Below, one piece after another: positions 9,797 through 17,695 of a stretch of DNA of 64,000 nucleotides. Position numbers and translations under genes: made by a program. The stretch comes from Hydrogenoanaerobacterium saccharovorans (lineage in GTDB: Bacteria; Bacillota; Clostridia; Oscillospirales; Ruminococcaceae): contig NZ_RKRD01000002.1 of assembly GCF_003814745.1 (NCBI RefSeq), forward strand, positions 248,001 to 312,000, given 5' to 3'. Under the pieces are notes generated by a model, which was given only the letters and a program-made list of their open reading frames with translations, made no database searches and had not been told where the DNA came from. The stretch's first letter is position 1. Each line of letters begins with the position of its first letter.

Positions 9797-9831
9797 AAAA
9801 GTGTACCGAAACAAAAAAATGGTGTACTTTT
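9797..9831. promoter_or_regulatory. Candidate AraC-type operator: direct GTGTAC repeat, 21-bp spacing
   Basis: GTGTAC occurs at 9801-9806 and again at 9822-9827, exactly 21 bp (two helical turns) apart, the spacing AraC-family dimers favour. The flanks also make a near-inverted repeat (AAAAGTGTACC 9797-9807, GGTGTACTTTT 9821-9831). It lies about 130 bp upstream of the binding-protein start, in the 310-bp gap between the two transcription units. A weak candidate -10, TATGAT on the minus strand, lies downstream near 9740. Binding by the neighbouring regulator is inferred. Confidence 0.5.
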
Positions 9832-9927
9832 CGATTCTTTACTGTAGTTTTCAATCATTTTATTGTGGTTTTGTTGTAATAAAATAAGTGCCGTTTGTGC
9901 GCATTGTCCTTTTTATCTGCATAACTC

Positions 9928-9971
9928 ACAAAAAAACTCCTCTGAATTTTGCATAAAATTCAGAGGAGTTT
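9928..9971 (-). terminator. Strong rho-independent terminator of the regulator/binding-protein unit
   Basis: Perfect 17-bp inverted repeat, AAACTCCTCTGAATTTT (9934-9950) and its complement (9955-9971), with a 4-base loop, followed on the minus strand by seven T. It starts 8 bp after the stop of the gene at 9979-11373 and separates the regulatory unit from the structural operon. Confidence 0.9.
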
Positions 9972-9978
9972 ATCATGT

Positions 9979-11373
9979 TTATTGTTTAAATTCATTATAA
10001 TACTTATAATCTTCCAACGCAGAATCGAATTCATAGGTTTTTAAAATTTTGTCAATCTCTTTATCTGTAGCATGCAGCAACTCACTAATACCATAGGTAC
10101 TGTCAGCCATATTGGCATCCAACACCGGAGACAAATAAGCATAAATCACCTGTGGCAATATCCCCTTAAAAGCTGTGCGGTCAATATAGGTTGCCTGTAC
10201 CTGTATTACCTTGCCCAGCTCCCCACTGCGCGTTTTCATCAGCGATGTTTTTGTTGGCACCATTTTTGCCTGTTCGGCGGTTTTTAGCAATACATTGTCG
10301 TTACTCAGGTAAAATAACAGCAAATCTTCTGCTACTTGTTTTTTAGCGGGGGATACAGCACGGTTTATTGCAAAGCTTGTTTCATAATTATTGTATTCGT
10401 AAGCAGGCGGCACCTTTTCGCTCCATGCAGGAATACGAAAAAAGCCATAATCCACAGTGGGGTAATTCATTTCTAAATGGTTTGCTCCCCAAGGCCAGCC
10501 ATAAATCATAGCAGCGCCGCGCTGCCCAAGCAAATCATAAGCAGAAGCCTCGTTTACGCGGCATACTTTGTCTTCGTTGCAAAGCTTGCGTAAAAAATTG
10601 ATATTCTCTATATTCTCAGGATTGCATAAATTGGAACGCTGACCATCTTCAGAAAAAAGCGGAACACCTTTTTGTGCCTGCATAGCAAAAAGCAAGCTTT
10701 GCGCCTCGTTGTTAAAATTAAAGCCGTCCACTACAATATTCCCCGATGCATCGTATTGAGTGAGCTTTTTAGCAACCGCCCGCAGTTGCTCCCAAGTAAC
10801 AGGGATGTCGCGCTCGGTGAGGCCGGCGCGCCTCCAAAGCTCTTTGTTGTAAAAAATACCGCCGGTAGTGCTGCCCAAACTGATAAAATAAAGCTTGCCG
10901 TCTATTTTAGATATGCCATGATGTGAAAACGATGAGCTTAAATTGTTTTCATTAAAAATATCCGACGAAAGCGGCTCCATATAAGACAGAAAGTCTTTTC
11001 CAAGACTGTTGTGCATGTGAAAAATATCGGGGCCGTTACCGTTTTGCAGCGCCAGCCGCATTTTGGTCCAGTAGCTTTTCCACGGGAACTGTACCAGCTG
11101 AATGGTGACATTGGGGCGGTATTTGGCGTACTCTCTTAAAAGGTAAGTGTAACTGTCGCCCCAGTCTTCGTTTACCCACATAGTAAGCGTAATGGGCTTA
11201 CCGTCGTTTACCGGGTGGTCGGTAAAATACTGCAACGTTTGGTCTTCGAACAGATCCGGCGAAAAATCGGTTATTGTTATAGCATCTTCATTTTGTAAAG
11301 TTGCATTAATTCCGCATCCGGCAAACAGGCAGAAAACAAGTGCCAACGCAGCAACTTTTCTCACGGCTTTCAT
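9979..11373 (-). CDS. Second extracellular solute-binding lipoprotein, linked to the regulator
   Basis: 464 residues with lipobox LFAGC in MKAVRKVAALALVF..., followed by the same fold as the protein at 8256-9668 (ITLTMWVNEDWGDSYTYLLR, GSTTGGIFYNKELWRRAGL, TWEQLRAVAKKLTQYD). It lies 17 bp after the membrane AraC regulator and ends at a strong terminator, so it is expressed with the regulator and not with the permeases. This suggests either a second ligand specificity for the same permeases or a sensory binding protein feeding the regulator's outer domain. The second idea is inference. No frameshifts or missing segments seen. Confidence 0.9.
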   Translation of the reverse strand: MKAVRKVAALALVFCLFAGCGINATLQNEDAITITDFSPDLFEDQTLQYFTDHPVNDGKPITLTMWVNEDWGDSYTYLLREYAKYRPNVTIQLVQFPWKSYWTKMRLALQNGNGPDIFHMHNSLGKDFLSYMEPLSSDIFNENNLSSSFSHHGISKIDGKLYFISLGSTTGGIFYNKELWRRAGLTERDIPVTWEQLRAVAKKLTQYDASGNIVVDGFNFNNEAQSLLFAMQAQKGVPLFSEDGQRSNLCNPENIENINFLRKLCNEDKVCRVNEASAYDLLGQRGAAMIYGWPWGANHLEMNYPTVDYGFFRIPAWSEKVPPAYEYNNYETSFAINRAVSPAKKQVAEDLLLFYLSNDNVLLKTAEQAKMVPTKTSLMKTRSGELGKVIQVQATYIDRTAFKGILPQVIYAYLSPVLDANMADSTYGISELLHATDKEIDKILKTYEFDSALEDYKYYNEFKQ

Positions 11374-11390
11374 TTTATCCCCACCAATTT

Positions 11391-13673
11391 TTATTTATTT
11401 CGAAATTCAGACGGCGTCATGCCTTTATATTTTTTAAATATTTCAATAAACGAGCGTTGCTGTACATACCCAACTTGTTTGCTGATTTCCCATACCTTTT
11501 TATTTGTATTTGTTAACAGCTCGCAGGCAAGCGCAATGCGTTTTTGGGTAATATACTCTTTTACAGAAACACCTGTAGAAAGTTTAAACATTTTGCTGAT
11601 GTAAGAAACACTAAAATTCAGCTTTTGCGAAAGCACTTCGAGGTCTAAATCAGGCGAAATAAAACTATCGTTTATAAACTCAATTGCAGAAAGTGCAATG
11701 TCGTTTGTATGGTCGTTGCGCTTTTGATTGATTTTTTCACAAAGCTGGCAGCAATACTCTTTCAGCAGTTTTACCACATCTGCCCAACAATTACTTTGCA
11801 GTATCCCTTGATATACAGTATCGGTTACAATGTTATTTAAATTATCGGGGCTTGTCTCTTCTGCCGTTTGCATAATATCGGTATACAAATGGATAAACGA
11901 TAACCGTATTTTTTCGGTATCTTGAATATTTAAAAGTGCATAATGTGCAAAGTGATCAATTTCGGTGCAAACATCGTGGTACAAACCTTGTTTTAAATTG
12001 GACAAAATAATTTTTTCGATGTTCCATGGATAGCGATAGTTTTTAGCCACGTTTTCCGGTAAATCGCCAAAACTGATAATGCGGGATGTTCCAAGCACAA
12101 ACTGATATTCCAATGCTGCTTGTGTCTGCTGATACAAATATGGGATTTGCGCAACATCTTGCGAAATATGGCTGTATCCAACTGTAACCGCATGGTGGTG
12201 TGAGTTTTCCACATCCTGCCTTACAAGCGATAGCAGCGAGCTCACTTGCTGCTCAGAAATACTTGGGTTATTCATCGCAAAAATAATAGTTACTTCATTT
12301 GTATCCATATTGACCGATTCAAAAAAAATATCGTTCTTCATTTGAGTTTGATTTTGTAAAAATTGTTCGATTTGGATTAAAAGCATCAGCGTTTCTTTGC
12401 GGTTTGCATAGGTAGGCATTGAGGTTACGCTTTGTTCTACCGCTAAAGTTGCAACCATATAGCGCATTTTATCTGTAAAAAGGATGTTGTAAGACTCAAA
12501 ACTTTCATAGAGCGATTCGTACAATTCTACTTGATTTTCAAGCAGCTGCCTTAAAAATGCGTTTTTTACAATGAGCTCACTCTCCGTTAGCTTTTGCTGC
12601 ATGAGTTTGTTTTGGCTGATAAGCGCAGTTACGCCGGTACGCAAATTATTAAAGGCATCTCCCTGTGGGGGCATTGCGTCCTTTACTACGCTCAATTCAC
12701 CCGATAATGCTTCTATGGGCGTATATATTTTCCCCGCTAATATCCTTGCAATTGCAAAGCCGACGATACCACACAGCAACGCAGCAAAAAGTGCAGTTAC
12801 AAGCAAAAAGTTAATTTTGTAGTAAATTGTATCCAGCGGTACAATATATAAGTAGTTCCAGCCGGACACTTGCGACACTTCATAAGTGGTCATGTATTTT
12901 GTATGATTCATTGTTTGAATAAAATTGCCCTTAAGGCTTGTTTGCGCAGATTTTAAAAAGCGTTCTACCACCTCTTTGGGCGGAGAATCGCTTCCAATCC
13001 AGTTGGAGTGCTTGTTTGAAATATAAACCTGAGAGTCTGCCAAAAGGCTGATGTTTTTGAGGTTTTGAAAAAAGTAAGAGCTGTCAACCGTAACAATCAG
13101 CAGGGGAGGCTTTACAATCTGCGAAGAACACTGTACCGGCACGCACATAACCCATTCTGTTTCTCCGCCCGTTTTTACAATGGAGTACAAGGGGCTTTGT
13201 TCTCCTCCGCCTGCAAGGTGGGCGGCATATGCTGCATCGATCAGTTTTTGATTGCTGTTTTCGTAAATAGATTTATAATTCGGTGTATATACATTTACAT
13301 CAATCACGGTTTTTTGTTCGGGATAATACACATAGCAGGAGGTAAAAAAGGTGTTCATGTTCAGCACATCGGAAATACGGTCGAACACTGCTTTTTTTAC
13401 ACGGTAATCCCTTATGGTATCGTATCGAATCCCGAAAAACTCCAAATCGGAATAGCTGGTAAATGCCTTTAAAGATTGTTCCATATTTTCTAGAAGCAAA
13501 TCGTTTGTATTTTTTAACTGCGCCAATGTGTCCGCAGCCTGCTGCCTGGCACTGTCCGTCATAAGTTTGCGGCTATTTAAGTAGTTAATACCGCTGAGGC
13601 TAATGACAATTGTTAAAACGATTATGATGAAATAAAGCAGTATCTTTGTTTTATAACCTACTTTTTTTAACAT
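11391..13673 (-). CDS. Membrane-anchored AraC-family transcriptional regulator
   Basis: 760 residues. Topology: N-terminal membrane helix (ILLYFIIIVLTIVISLSG), an extracytoplasmic sensor of about 240 residues (Cache-like), a second helix (FLLVTALFAALLCGIVGFAI), a cytoplasmic linker, then a C-terminal AraC double helix-turn-helix (about 660-760) with SVKEYITQKRIALACELL and the family ending KKYKGMTPSEFR. Such one-piece sensors, common in Paenibacillus and Clostridia, control adjacent sugar operons. First gene of the minus-strand cluster and co-transcribed with a binding protein. The direct repeat at 9797-9831 is its likely operator. No response-regulator receiver domain and no kinase partner nearby. 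Confidence 0.9.
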   Translation of the reverse strand: MLKKVGYKTKILLYFIIIVLTIVISLSGINYLNSRKLMTDSARQQAADTLAQLKNTNDLLLENMEQSLKAFTSYSDLEFFGIRYDTIRDYRVKKAVFDRISDVLNMNTFFTSCYVYYPEQKTVIDVNVYTPNYKSIYENSNQKLIDAAYAAHLAGGGEQSPLYSIVKTGGETEWVMCVPVQCSSQIVKPPLLIVTVDSSYFFQNLKNISLLADSQVYISNKHSNWIGSDSPPKEVVERFLKSAQTSLKGNFIQTMNHTKYMTTYEVSQVSGWNYLYIVPLDTIYYKINFLLVTALFAALLCGIVGFAIARILAGKIYTPIEALSGELSVVKDAMPPQGDAFNNLRTGVTALISQNKLMQQKLTESELIVKNAFLRQLLENQVELYESLYESFESYNILFTDKMRYMVATLAVEQSVTSMPTYANRKETLMLLIQIEQFLQNQTQMKNDIFFESVNMDTNEVTIIFAMNNPSISEQQVSSLLSLVRQDVENSHHHAVTVGYSHISQDVAQIPYLYQQTQAALEYQFVLGTSRIISFGDLPENVAKNYRYPWNIEKIILSNLKQGLYHDVCTEIDHFAHYALLNIQDTEKIRLSFIHLYTDIMQTAEETSPDNLNNIVTDTVYQGILQSNCWADVVKLLKEYCCQLCEKINQKRNDHTNDIALSAIEFINDSFISPDLDLEVLSQKLNFSVSYISKMFKLSTGVSVKEYITQKRIALACELLTNTNKKVWEISKQVGYVQQRSFIEIFKKYKGMTPSEFRNK

Positions 13674-13777
13674 GGTTTCCTCCGCTCGCTAATCATAAAA
13701 CGTTTTGTCTACTCGGCTTTAACAACTAAGATATATACTATTTTACCATTATTTGTTTCATAGCACAACGATATTTT

Positions 13778-13805
13778 AGTTTACTGTAACAACAAACTAT
13801 GTCAA
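13778..13805 (-). promoter_or_regulatory. Promoter candidate for the AraC regulator unit
   Basis: On the minus strand TTGACA (13805-13800), 16-bp spacer, TAAACT (13783-13778). A perfect -35 with a 4/6 -10, leaving about a 100-nt leader before the ATG at 13673. Confidence 0.5.
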
Positions 13806-14047
13806 TAAAACAAAAGCAAAGATAGAACCGTTGTAATTGTTGCATTTTACTGTTAAAATTCTATGTTATTTTTTATACAATGCCCCTCAAGAATAAATAA
13901 TCGAAAATAAAACCAACCAACTAAAAATAATTCTATGGTATTGTATCCCCAACGCGGTTATGATGCCAGCTTTATGCGCTTGGGCAATTTGCACGCAATG
14001 CTTGCTGCGCCCCGATGCGCTATTAAACCCCAACCGCGTTACATTTG

Positions 14048-14056
14048 TGGTATAAT
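14048..14056 (+). promoter_or_regulatory. Extended -10 promoter candidate for the pentapeptide gene
   Basis: TGGTATAAT: a perfect -10 (14051-14056) with the extended TGn motif. No good -35 is seen at the proper distance. It lies about 64 bp before the ATG at 14120, which has RBS AGAGGGAAAGG. Confidence 0.5.
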
Positions 14057-14119
14057 AGACACGCAAACTATATCATCGAGCAATAAGTTTTACGTTTTTT
14101 ACAGAGGGAAAGGATTTTT

Positions 14120-14956
14120 ATGAAAAAGCTTCACGCAAGCAGTCAATACATTGGACTGCTAAATAAACTAAAAATCGATTGCGAAAAATGCAGTGGGTTA
14201 TGTTGCGTTGCATTGTATTTTGCAAAAGCAGAAGGGTTCCCCGCCGATAAAGCGCCCGGCGAACCTTGTAAAAATTTAATGCCAGATTTTCGATGTTCCA
14301 TTCATTCAGAACTTGCGCAATGTAAATTAAAAGGCTGTATGGCATTTGATTGTTTTGGTGCCGGGCAAAAAGTGACGCAAAGTATCTATTCGAATAAAAC
14401 TTGGTGTAACACACCCAAAAAAGCAAGTGAGATCTACGATGTATTTTTAATTGTATATCGCCTTCATCAGATGTTATGGTATTTGCTCGAAGCTTTTGCA
14501 ATCGCCCCTGCAGCAATGTTAGAAAAAGATATGGAGGCACTCATTCTCGAAAATGAACATATGACAAATCTCCCACCTGACGAAATACTTACTTTAGATA
14601 TAGACAACTACCGTACAAGGGTGAATCAGGTGCTGAAAAAAGCGGCAAAACTGGTTTTTGCTGCAACCAACAGCACTGCCGAAAGTAAAAAAGGCACCGA
14701 TTTTATGGGCAAAAATTTTAAAAATACAAATCTTGATGGCAAAGATTTTAGTATGGCATTGCTCATTGCAGCAAATCTTGAAGGGTGCAGCTTGTACGGC
14801 ACCAATTTTTTGGGAGCAGACCTGCGAGATACCAATATTAAAAATGCAGATTTAAGCGAAAGCATCTTTCTTACTCAGGGGCAAGTGAATGCAGCAATCG
14901 GTAACCGAAACACCAAGTTGCCCGCGGTACTTACTTACCCGACTACTTGGCAGTAG
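14120..14956 (+). CDS. Cysteine-rich pentapeptide-repeat protein
   Basis: 278 residues, no signal peptide or membrane helix. The N-terminal third is rich in cysteine (DCEKCSGLCC near 20-30, then C..H..C....GCMAFDC near 52-75), a pattern suggesting a bound metal. The C-terminal part (about 195-255) has around eight pentapeptide repeats of the A(D/N)LXX kind (NFKNTNLDG, AANLEGCSLYGTNFLGADL). The two-part architecture is known from Clostridia and Bacillus proteins of unknown function; pentapeptide helices can mimic DNA and protect gyrase, but no evidence points there. Monocistronic, divergent from the sugar locus and the last intact chromosomal gene before the ICE. Confidence 0.75.
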   Translation: MKKLHASSQYIGLLNKLKIDCEKCSGLCCVALYFAKAEGFPADKAPGEPCKNLMPDFRCSIHSELAQCKLKGCMAFDCFGAGQKVTQSIYSNKTWCNTPKKASEIYDVFLIVYRLHQMLWYLLEAFAIAPAAMLEKDMEALILENEHMTNLPPDEILTLDIDNYRTRVNQVLKKAAKLVFAATNSTAESKKGTDFMGKNFKNTNLDGKDFSMALLIAANLEGCSLYGTNFLGADLRDTNIKNADLSESIFLTQGQVNAAIGNRNTKLPAVLTYPTTWQ

Positions 14957-15363
14957 GATCGTTAGTTGTTAAAGACGGCGGTTAAGAATGCTTATCAACC
15001 ATATCGCCAGTGTTTGCATTTTTAATTTGTGTGGCAAAGTTACTCCAGTAATACTATTGGATGGCTTGACCTTGACTTATATATTTTGAAAAACTAGCCT
15101 TTGACTGTCACAGGAATGGATACAACAACAGCCGCTGCCATCATATTTGCCCAGTTGTTTTGGAACTCGCCCAAATAGGTAAGCACTAAACCCGGTCGCG
15201 GGTTTAAGTGGCATATTAATAAGCTACAGCAACGGTAAAAAACAAAACCTCCAAAATGATATAAAATTTAAAATGATTAAATAAGGATGGCACAATAACA
15301 TGGAAAATAGTTGCAACGTGCCACAAGCAGTACAAGATCATTATGTTAATTAATACAATAAGA
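14957..15363. other. Gap with gene debris before the tRNA fragment
   Basis: Besides the permease fragment, a short minus-strand frame ending near 14988 reads YYWSNFATQIKNANTGDMVD, protein-like but unidentified. The remaining 15200-15360 is AT-rich, without promoter or RNA signal that I can support. Confidence 0.4.
15094..15192 (-). pseudogene. Decayed C-terminal fragment of a MalG-type sugar permease
   Basis: The minus strand reads LTYLGEFQNNWANMMAAA then VVVSIPV and TVKG before TAG at 15096-15094. This looks like the last helix region and terminal (V)KG of CUT1 permeases, but about 15-20 residues normally present between IPV and VKG are missing and no upstream gene remains. Probably a remnant of a second sugar importer eroded near the tRNA insertion hot spot. 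Upstream sequence in the same frame is not recognisable. Confidence 0.5.
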
Positions 15364-15397
15364 AAACCCTCACACTCCCAAAGAAGTGTGAGGGTTT
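15364..15397 (-). terminator. Terminator of the tRNA-Leu gene
   Basis: Perfect 13-bp arms AAACCCTCACACT (15364-15376) and its complement (15385-15397), 8-nt loop, weak T tract on the minus strand. It starts 3 bp after the CCA end of the tRNA fragment. Confidence 0.8.
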
Positions 15398-15399
15398 AC

Positions 15400-15456
15400 T
15401 GGTGCCGCTGACCGGAATTGAACCGGTACGATGTTGCCATCGAGGGATTTTAAGTC
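15400..15456 (-). tRNA. 3' part of tRNA-Leu(UAA), truncated; ICE left attachment site (attL)
   Basis: Minus strand reads GACTTAAAATCCCTCG, then a variable arm (ATGGCAACAT), a T arm GGTTCAATTCC and ACCGGTCAGCGGCACCA. The anticodon loop CTTAAAA carries UAA, with its 3' stem TCCCT, long class II variable arm and encoded CCA, all as in bacterial tRNA-Leu(UAA). To the right of 15456 the sequence does not supply the 5' anticodon stem, D arm or acceptor strand, so this copy cannot fold into a tRNA. The break point in the anticodon region next to a tyrosine integrase is the classic picture of ICE insertion into a tRNA gene; the functional gene should be rebuilt at the other junction, outside the window. 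Confidence 0.85.
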
Positions 15457-15494
15457 TTACATATGATTTATTATAAACTGAATTGTATGAGTGT

Positions 15495-15500
15495 TATAAT
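15495..15500 (+). promoter_or_regulatory. Extended -10 promoter candidate for the integrase
   Basis: TATAAT at 15495-15500 preceded by TGT (TGn), about 30 bp before the integrase ATG and directly inside the attL junction. No convincing -35, so activity may need an activator or circularised junction sequence. Confidence 0.4.
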
Positions 15501-15530
15501 AATGTTAATCAAGACAATGGAGGTAACATT

Positions 15531-16550
15531 ATGTCAGATCAAGAGCTTTTAAAATTATTAGATTGCCTGAAGCTTAATATTGATGTAATTAATGACAATT
15601 CAGTTCTATTTGGTGACTACATGAAAGATTGGTTAGAGATTCATAAAGTGAAAATTCAAAAATCAACTTATGAAGGGTATTATAAAGTAATTCACAATTA
15701 CATCTCGCCATATTTTCTGAAAACTGGGAAAAAAGTAAATCAAATAACAACAGAAGACATCGAAAAATATTATTCTTTTCAAATATCAAAAGGGCTTTCT
15801 GCCAATACAGTTCTTAAACATCATGCAAATATTCGTAAAGCTTTAAGTTATGCCAAAAAGAAACATATTATTAGGTATAATCCAGCAATAGATGCAGAGT
15901 TACCTAAAAAAGATGTTTACATTCATACTTATTATACACCTGATGAAATTAAGGAATTATTAAAGATTGTTGCAAACACAAAATTATTTATTCCAGTTCT
16001 TATATCATCGTTACTTGGGTTGCGAAGAAGCGAAATAGTAGCATTGCAATGGGATTGCATAGATCTTAAAAACAATACAATTGTAATTAAAAGGAAAGCA
16101 ACTTTTTTAAGGTCAGACAACTCACTAGTTATAGAAAACAAACTCAAAAATAGTTCGAGTTATAGAACGTTATGCATTCCTCAAATTCTTTCTGATTACC
16201 TTAATCAAGAAAAGAAAAAACAAAAAGAAAATATAGTTAAAAATAAAGAACAATATAATAGTAAATATAAAAATTTTGTTTGTATTGATGATTATGGAAA
16301 TATAATATCTCCAGATTATATCACTTATACATTTAGGAATTTTATTAAAAACAACAATTTAAAACCAATAAGGTTCCATGACCTAAGGCATAGTTTCGCT
16401 AGCGCATTAAGAACTCAGGGTGTAGATATGAAGCAAATACAAGAATGGCTAGGACATAGTAATTACTCAACTACAGCTAATATATATACTCATGTGGATT
16501 TTATAGATAAGCGTTATGCAGCAGAAAAAATTAATCAGCTAATGCATTAG
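15531..16550 (+). CDS. int: Tyrosine recombinase / ICE integrase
   Basis: 339 residues from ATG 15531, chosen because GGAGGT sits 6 bp upstream; a TTG at 15483 would add 16 residues without an RBS. N-terminal SAM-like DNA-binding domain (WLEIHKVKIQKSTYEGYY), C-terminal catalytic domain with the full set: Arg165 (GLRRSEI), His283-x-x-Arg286 (HDLRHSF), His309 (GHS) and nucleophile Tyr319 (NIYTH). It catalyses insertion into and excision from the tRNA-Leu site immediately to its left. No excisionase (Xis) gene is recognisable beside it. A terminator follows 46 bp later, so it is its own transcription unit. Lys/Asn-rich and more AT-rich than the ICE genes that follow. Confidence 0.95.
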   Translation: MSDQELLKLLDCLKLNIDVINDNSVLFGDYMKDWLEIHKVKIQKSTYEGYYKVIHNYISPYFLKTGKKVNQITTEDIEKYYSFQISKGLSANTVLKHHANIRKALSYAKKKHIIRYNPAIDAELPKKDVYIHTYYTPDEIKELLKIVANTKLFIPVLISSLLGLRRSEIVALQWDCIDLKNNTIVIKRKATFLRSDNSLVIENKLKNSSSYRTLCIPQILSDYLNQEKKKQKENIVKNKEQYNSKYKNFVCIDDYGNIISPDYITYTFRNFIKNNNLKPIRFHDLRHSFASALRTQGVDMKQIQEWLGHSNYSTTANIYTHVDFIDKRYAAEKINQLMH

Positions 16551-16596
16551 CAATGATTTAATTATACAATTTAAGCAAGTCGAATATTGTTTTTTG

Positions 16597-16633
16597 AAGA
16601 GTACAGCTATGATTATAGTTGTACTCTTTTTAT
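16597..16633 (+). terminator. Terminator after the integrase
   Basis: 14-bp arms AAGAGTACAGCTAT (16597-16610) and ATAGTTGTACTCTT (16615-16628), one G-T wobble, 4-base loop, then a T-rich tail. It separates int from the maintenance genes. Confidence 0.85.
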
Positions 16634-16663
16634 TTTACAACAAAACATCAAGGAGGAAAAGAC

Positions 16664-16906
16664 ATGGATGAAAAAAGCAGCCAGCAAAATGAAATCTATA
16701 GGGGTTATTGCTTTTTGGAAGACGGCGAGTATTGTCCACCCATTCCGTTTGCAAATTTAGCGCAGGCAATCCACTACCTAAATTTGCAGCGATTGCTGCA
16801 GTACCGAGTCATCATTGTAGATGATAGTGATTGTATCATTGCTGAAGCAATCGAAGGAACTATTACATTCCCAAATAATATGGAGGAACAACTCCATGAA
16901 CATTAA
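16664..16906 (+). CDS. Small hypothetical ICE protein
   Basis: 80 residues from ATG 16664, with AAGGAGGAAAA just upstream. Sequence acidic and soluble (YRGYCFLEDGEYCPPIPFA, then QRLLQYRVIIVDDSDCIIAE), probably one small alpha/beta fold. No family recognised. It opens the maintenance operon, and its end overlaps the start of the SpoVG-like gene, whose RBS lies inside it. Confidence 0.65.
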   Translation: MDEKSSQQNEIYRGYCFLEDGEYCPPIPFANLAQAIHYLNLQRLLQYRVIIVDDSDCIIAEAIEGTITFPNNMEEQLHEH

Positions 16907-17174
16907 AGTTTATAGCATGCATCTTTGCTCATCGCCGCTGGTCAAGGCAATCGCAGCCATCACTATAAATGGCAAGTTTGCCGTTAATAGCATTAAGGTG
17001 GTGCAGCTGGATGAGCGCCTTATAGTGCAAATGCCCAGCATAGAAAATAAGCAAGGCATACATCACGACTTGATACACCCTGTAAATGAAGAAACAAGAA
17101 AACAGCTGGAAGAAGTTATTTTAACAGAATACAAAAATAAAACATCAGGAGGAAAACAAAATGAACAATTATAA
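16896..17174 (+). CDS. SpoVG family protein
   Basis: 92 residues. Start at ATG 16896 chosen from GGAGG at 16882-16886. The order of conserved blocks fits SpoVG: N-terminal strand, KAIAAITINGKFAVNSIKV, then VQMPSIENKQGIHHDLIHPV and a C-terminal helix (TRKQLEEVILTEYKNK). SpoVG proteins are small RNA/DNA-binding regulators first found through sporulation and septation; copies on Clostridia ICEs probably tune element gene expression (inferred). It overlaps the preceding gene by 11 bp and the next by 14 bp, so translation is coupled. Confidence 0.8.
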   Translation: MNIKVYSMHLCSSPLVKAIAAITINGKFAVNSIKVVQLDERLIVQMPSIENKQGIHHDLIHPVNEETRKQLEEVILTEYKNKTSGGKQNEQL

Positions 17175-17613
17175 GAAAGAAATTGATGCAGTCAGGGAAC
17201 AAATGCTCACAATCCTATCAAACCTTTCGGATGCAGATGTACAGCGCATTTCAGAAAAAGATGGTGTAGCAGGAATTACTGCTTTAGAGTTACTACAAAA
17301 CTTTATTAGTGATTTAGTCAAGGACACTAATGGTTCAGACGAAACGCCTCAATATTCTGATATTTATAAAAAACTCCCCGTTCCCTTTGGTTCACAGATT
17401 TTTATTCCAATCAGATATAAAGAAGTTCTGGACAATTCTATCCAGGAAAGTGTTGAGCAGTTTACGCTTGTGGGCATAAGAAGAAAAGGAAATAAAGATG
17501 TGTATTTAGTATCATCCGGTGAGGATACTGATGAAGCGGAAATAGATGGAGTGTTTGTAACGGAAGAAGCCGCTCAACAATGGCTCATTAAAAACAAAGA
17601 AATTACATTGTAG
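17161..17613 (+). CDS. Hypothetical ICE protein, two-part, acidic
   Basis: 150 residues, ATG 17161 with GGAGGAAAAC upstream. Residues 1-60 are helical (EIDAVREQMLTILSNLSDADVQ), residues 75-150 a beta-rich part (FGSQIFIPIRYKEVLDNSI, FTLVGIRRKGNKDVYLVSSG). The second half could be a small strand-rich domain like others found before parA on these elements. No function recognised. Overlaps the SpoVG-like gene by 14 bp; an 82-bp gap with a palindrome separates it from parA. Confidence 0.65.
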   Translation: MNNYKKEIDAVREQMLTILSNLSDADVQRISEKDGVAGITALELLQNFISDLVKDTNGSDETPQYSDIYKKLPVPFGSQIFIPIRYKEVLDNSIQESVEQFTLVGIRRKGNKDVYLVSSGEDTDEAEIDGVFVTEEAAQQWLIKNKEITL

Positions 17614-17633
17614 ACAGATTGTCAACGTCAAGC

Positions 17634-17664
17634 CGTGATATTTCAAAGCATTATGATCACGTGA
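17634..17664. promoter_or_regulatory. Candidate centromere (parS-like) or parA operator
   Basis: The 8-bp palindrome TCACGTGA (17657-17664) holds the CACGTG core of the Spo0J/ParB parS site, but flanks differ (about 9 of 16 positions). Overlapping it, CGTGAT (17634-17639) and ATCACG (17656-17661) make an inverted repeat. It sits 32 bp before the parA start. Confidence 0.4.
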
Positions 17665-17695
17665 ATATTATAAAAAACAACAGGAGGAAGACAGA

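Larger units (their letters stand above)
13674..14119. other. Divergent intergenic region, AT-rich
   Basis: 446 bp between the divergently transcribed regulator and the pentapeptide-repeat gene. It holds the two promoter candidates listed here and a 9-bp inverted repeat, AACGCGGTT at 13951-13959 and its complement at 14032-14040, with a 72-bp separation. No convincing gene is seen; a 62-codon open frame at 13935 has no RBS. Confidence 0.6.

Noticed and set aside
13951..14040. 9-bp inverted repeat AACGCGGTT / AACCGCGTT, 72 bp apart
   Set aside because: Too short and too far apart to call a transposon end or operator; mentioned only in the region entry.
14118..14540. Minus-strand open frame opposite the pentapeptide gene
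   Set aside because: Antisense to a gene with clear repeats, RBS and promoter; composition not protein-like.
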